Shown here: in pieces, positions 63,906 to 64,000 of the stretch | How positions within the stretch are numbered: position 1 is the first letter of the stretch | Layout: every line of letters starts with the position of its first letter | Origin: Phreatobacter oligotrophus | GTDB lineage: Bacteria; Pseudomonadota; Alphaproteobacteria; Rhizobiales; Phreatobacteraceae | DNA length: 64,000 nt | Reading direction: 5' to 3' | Assembly (NCBI RefSeq): GCF_003046185.1 | Contig: NZ_PZZL01000009.1 | Span: 147,340-211,339, forward strand | Notes under the pieces: model-generated | Seen by the model: only the letters and a program-made list of their open reading frames with translations | Told to the model about the DNA's origin: nothing | The model's database searches: none | Translations under genes and position numbers: made by a program

Positions 63906-64000
63906 TGAACCGCCCCGGTTTTGCCGGAGGCCGGTTGTCTTAAGTTATGCGGCCATCGCTGTCTCTGCCAACGAGGCGTAATAGCGTTCCTCGGCTTCGG
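63906..64000. mobile_element. End of an IS3-family insertion sequence (truncated by the window)
   Basis: TGAACCGCCCCGG at 63906 onward is the terminal inverted repeat seen in IS3-family (IS407-group) elements, continuing with GTTTTGCCGGAGG. Inside it the 3' end of a leftward transposase reading frame appears. The rest of the element lies beyond base 64000. Confidence 0.75.
63945..64000 (-). CDS. IS3-family transposase, C-terminal fragment (partial)
   Basis: The last 17 codons read EAEERYYASLAETAMAA then TAA (63945-63947). They end 36 bp inside the terminal repeat, the normal position for an IS3 OrfB. The start lies outside the window. Confidence 0.6.
   Translation of the reverse strand, partial: EAEERYYASLAETAMAA

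Overview
The window is high-GC DNA with long, tightly packed genes. The gene repertoire points to a member of the Hyphomicrobiales (Alphaproteobacteria) in the Bradyrhizobium/Bosea/Phreatobacter neighbourhood: several Bug/TctC solute receptors, an HWE-type histidine kinase, ATP-dependent PEP carboxykinase, a SoxYZ/flavocytochrome c sulfur cluster and FCD-type GntR control. This assignment is inference; no rRNA or tRNA gene was found to anchor it. The first gene is cut by the left edge and an insertion sequence is cut by the right edge.

Layout. 0-9.6 kb is a catabolic block. It has a fused HcnB/HcnC-like FAD oxidoreductase, an M20 hydrolase, an ornithine-cyclodeaminase-like protein, an IlvD/Edd sugar-acid dehydratase, a DHDPS-family lyase and a GntR regulator. 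The regulator is divergent from a TctC receptor plus RraA-type aldolase, with an 18-bp perfect palindrome between them. 9.5-13.1 kb is an EmrAB-type drug pump divergent from its TetR regulator over a 12-bp palindrome. 13-20.3 kb holds two tiny ORFs, a PNPOx-fold protein, an HWE kinase, a D-erythronate-dehydrogenase-like gene, sfsA, a MaoC hydratase, and an aminotransferase/RidA pair divergent from a LysR gene. 20.4-38.6 kb is mostly housekeeping or mixed metabolism: PhnA-like, a lysine-2,3-aminomutase-like radical SAM protein, pckA, a TPR lipoprotein, an amine oxidase, a YiiX-like hydrolase, RraA, enoyl-CoA hydratase and CoA transferase, thioredoxin CnoX, a cystathionine gamma-synthase-like enzyme, rhomboid, a pterin dehydratase, ProX, TlpA, argH and a catalase-like protein.

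38.6-42.4 kb is a compact sulfur module (soxZ, soxY, fccB, cytochrome c, YeeE/TsuA transporter) without SoxAX, SoxB or SoxCD in view. A large nested dyad lies upstream of the transporter gene. 43.3-49.5 kb is a TctCBA transporter, LysR regulator, KdgD and a secreted lactonase, which together look like sugar-acid uptake and breakdown. 50-55.3 kb is an iron(III)-type ABC importer with a fused double permease and two tandem paralogous receptors.

From about 55.4 kb the character changes. A roughly 950-bp gene-poor, more AT-rich stretch with repeated AACAGGGAAA motifs borders an accessory block that runs to an IS3-type insertion sequence end at 63.9 kb. The block holds six same-strand genes: a three-TM coiled-coil protein, a gluzincin metalloprotease-like protein, a ComEC-like metallo-beta-lactamase-fold protein, an L,D-transpeptidase/DUF5675-like protein, a lysozyme-like protein and a patatin phospholipase. 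Its products are predicted to attack protein, peptidoglycan and lipid. It is the best candidate here for an undescribed system, but its function cannot be read from sequence alone.
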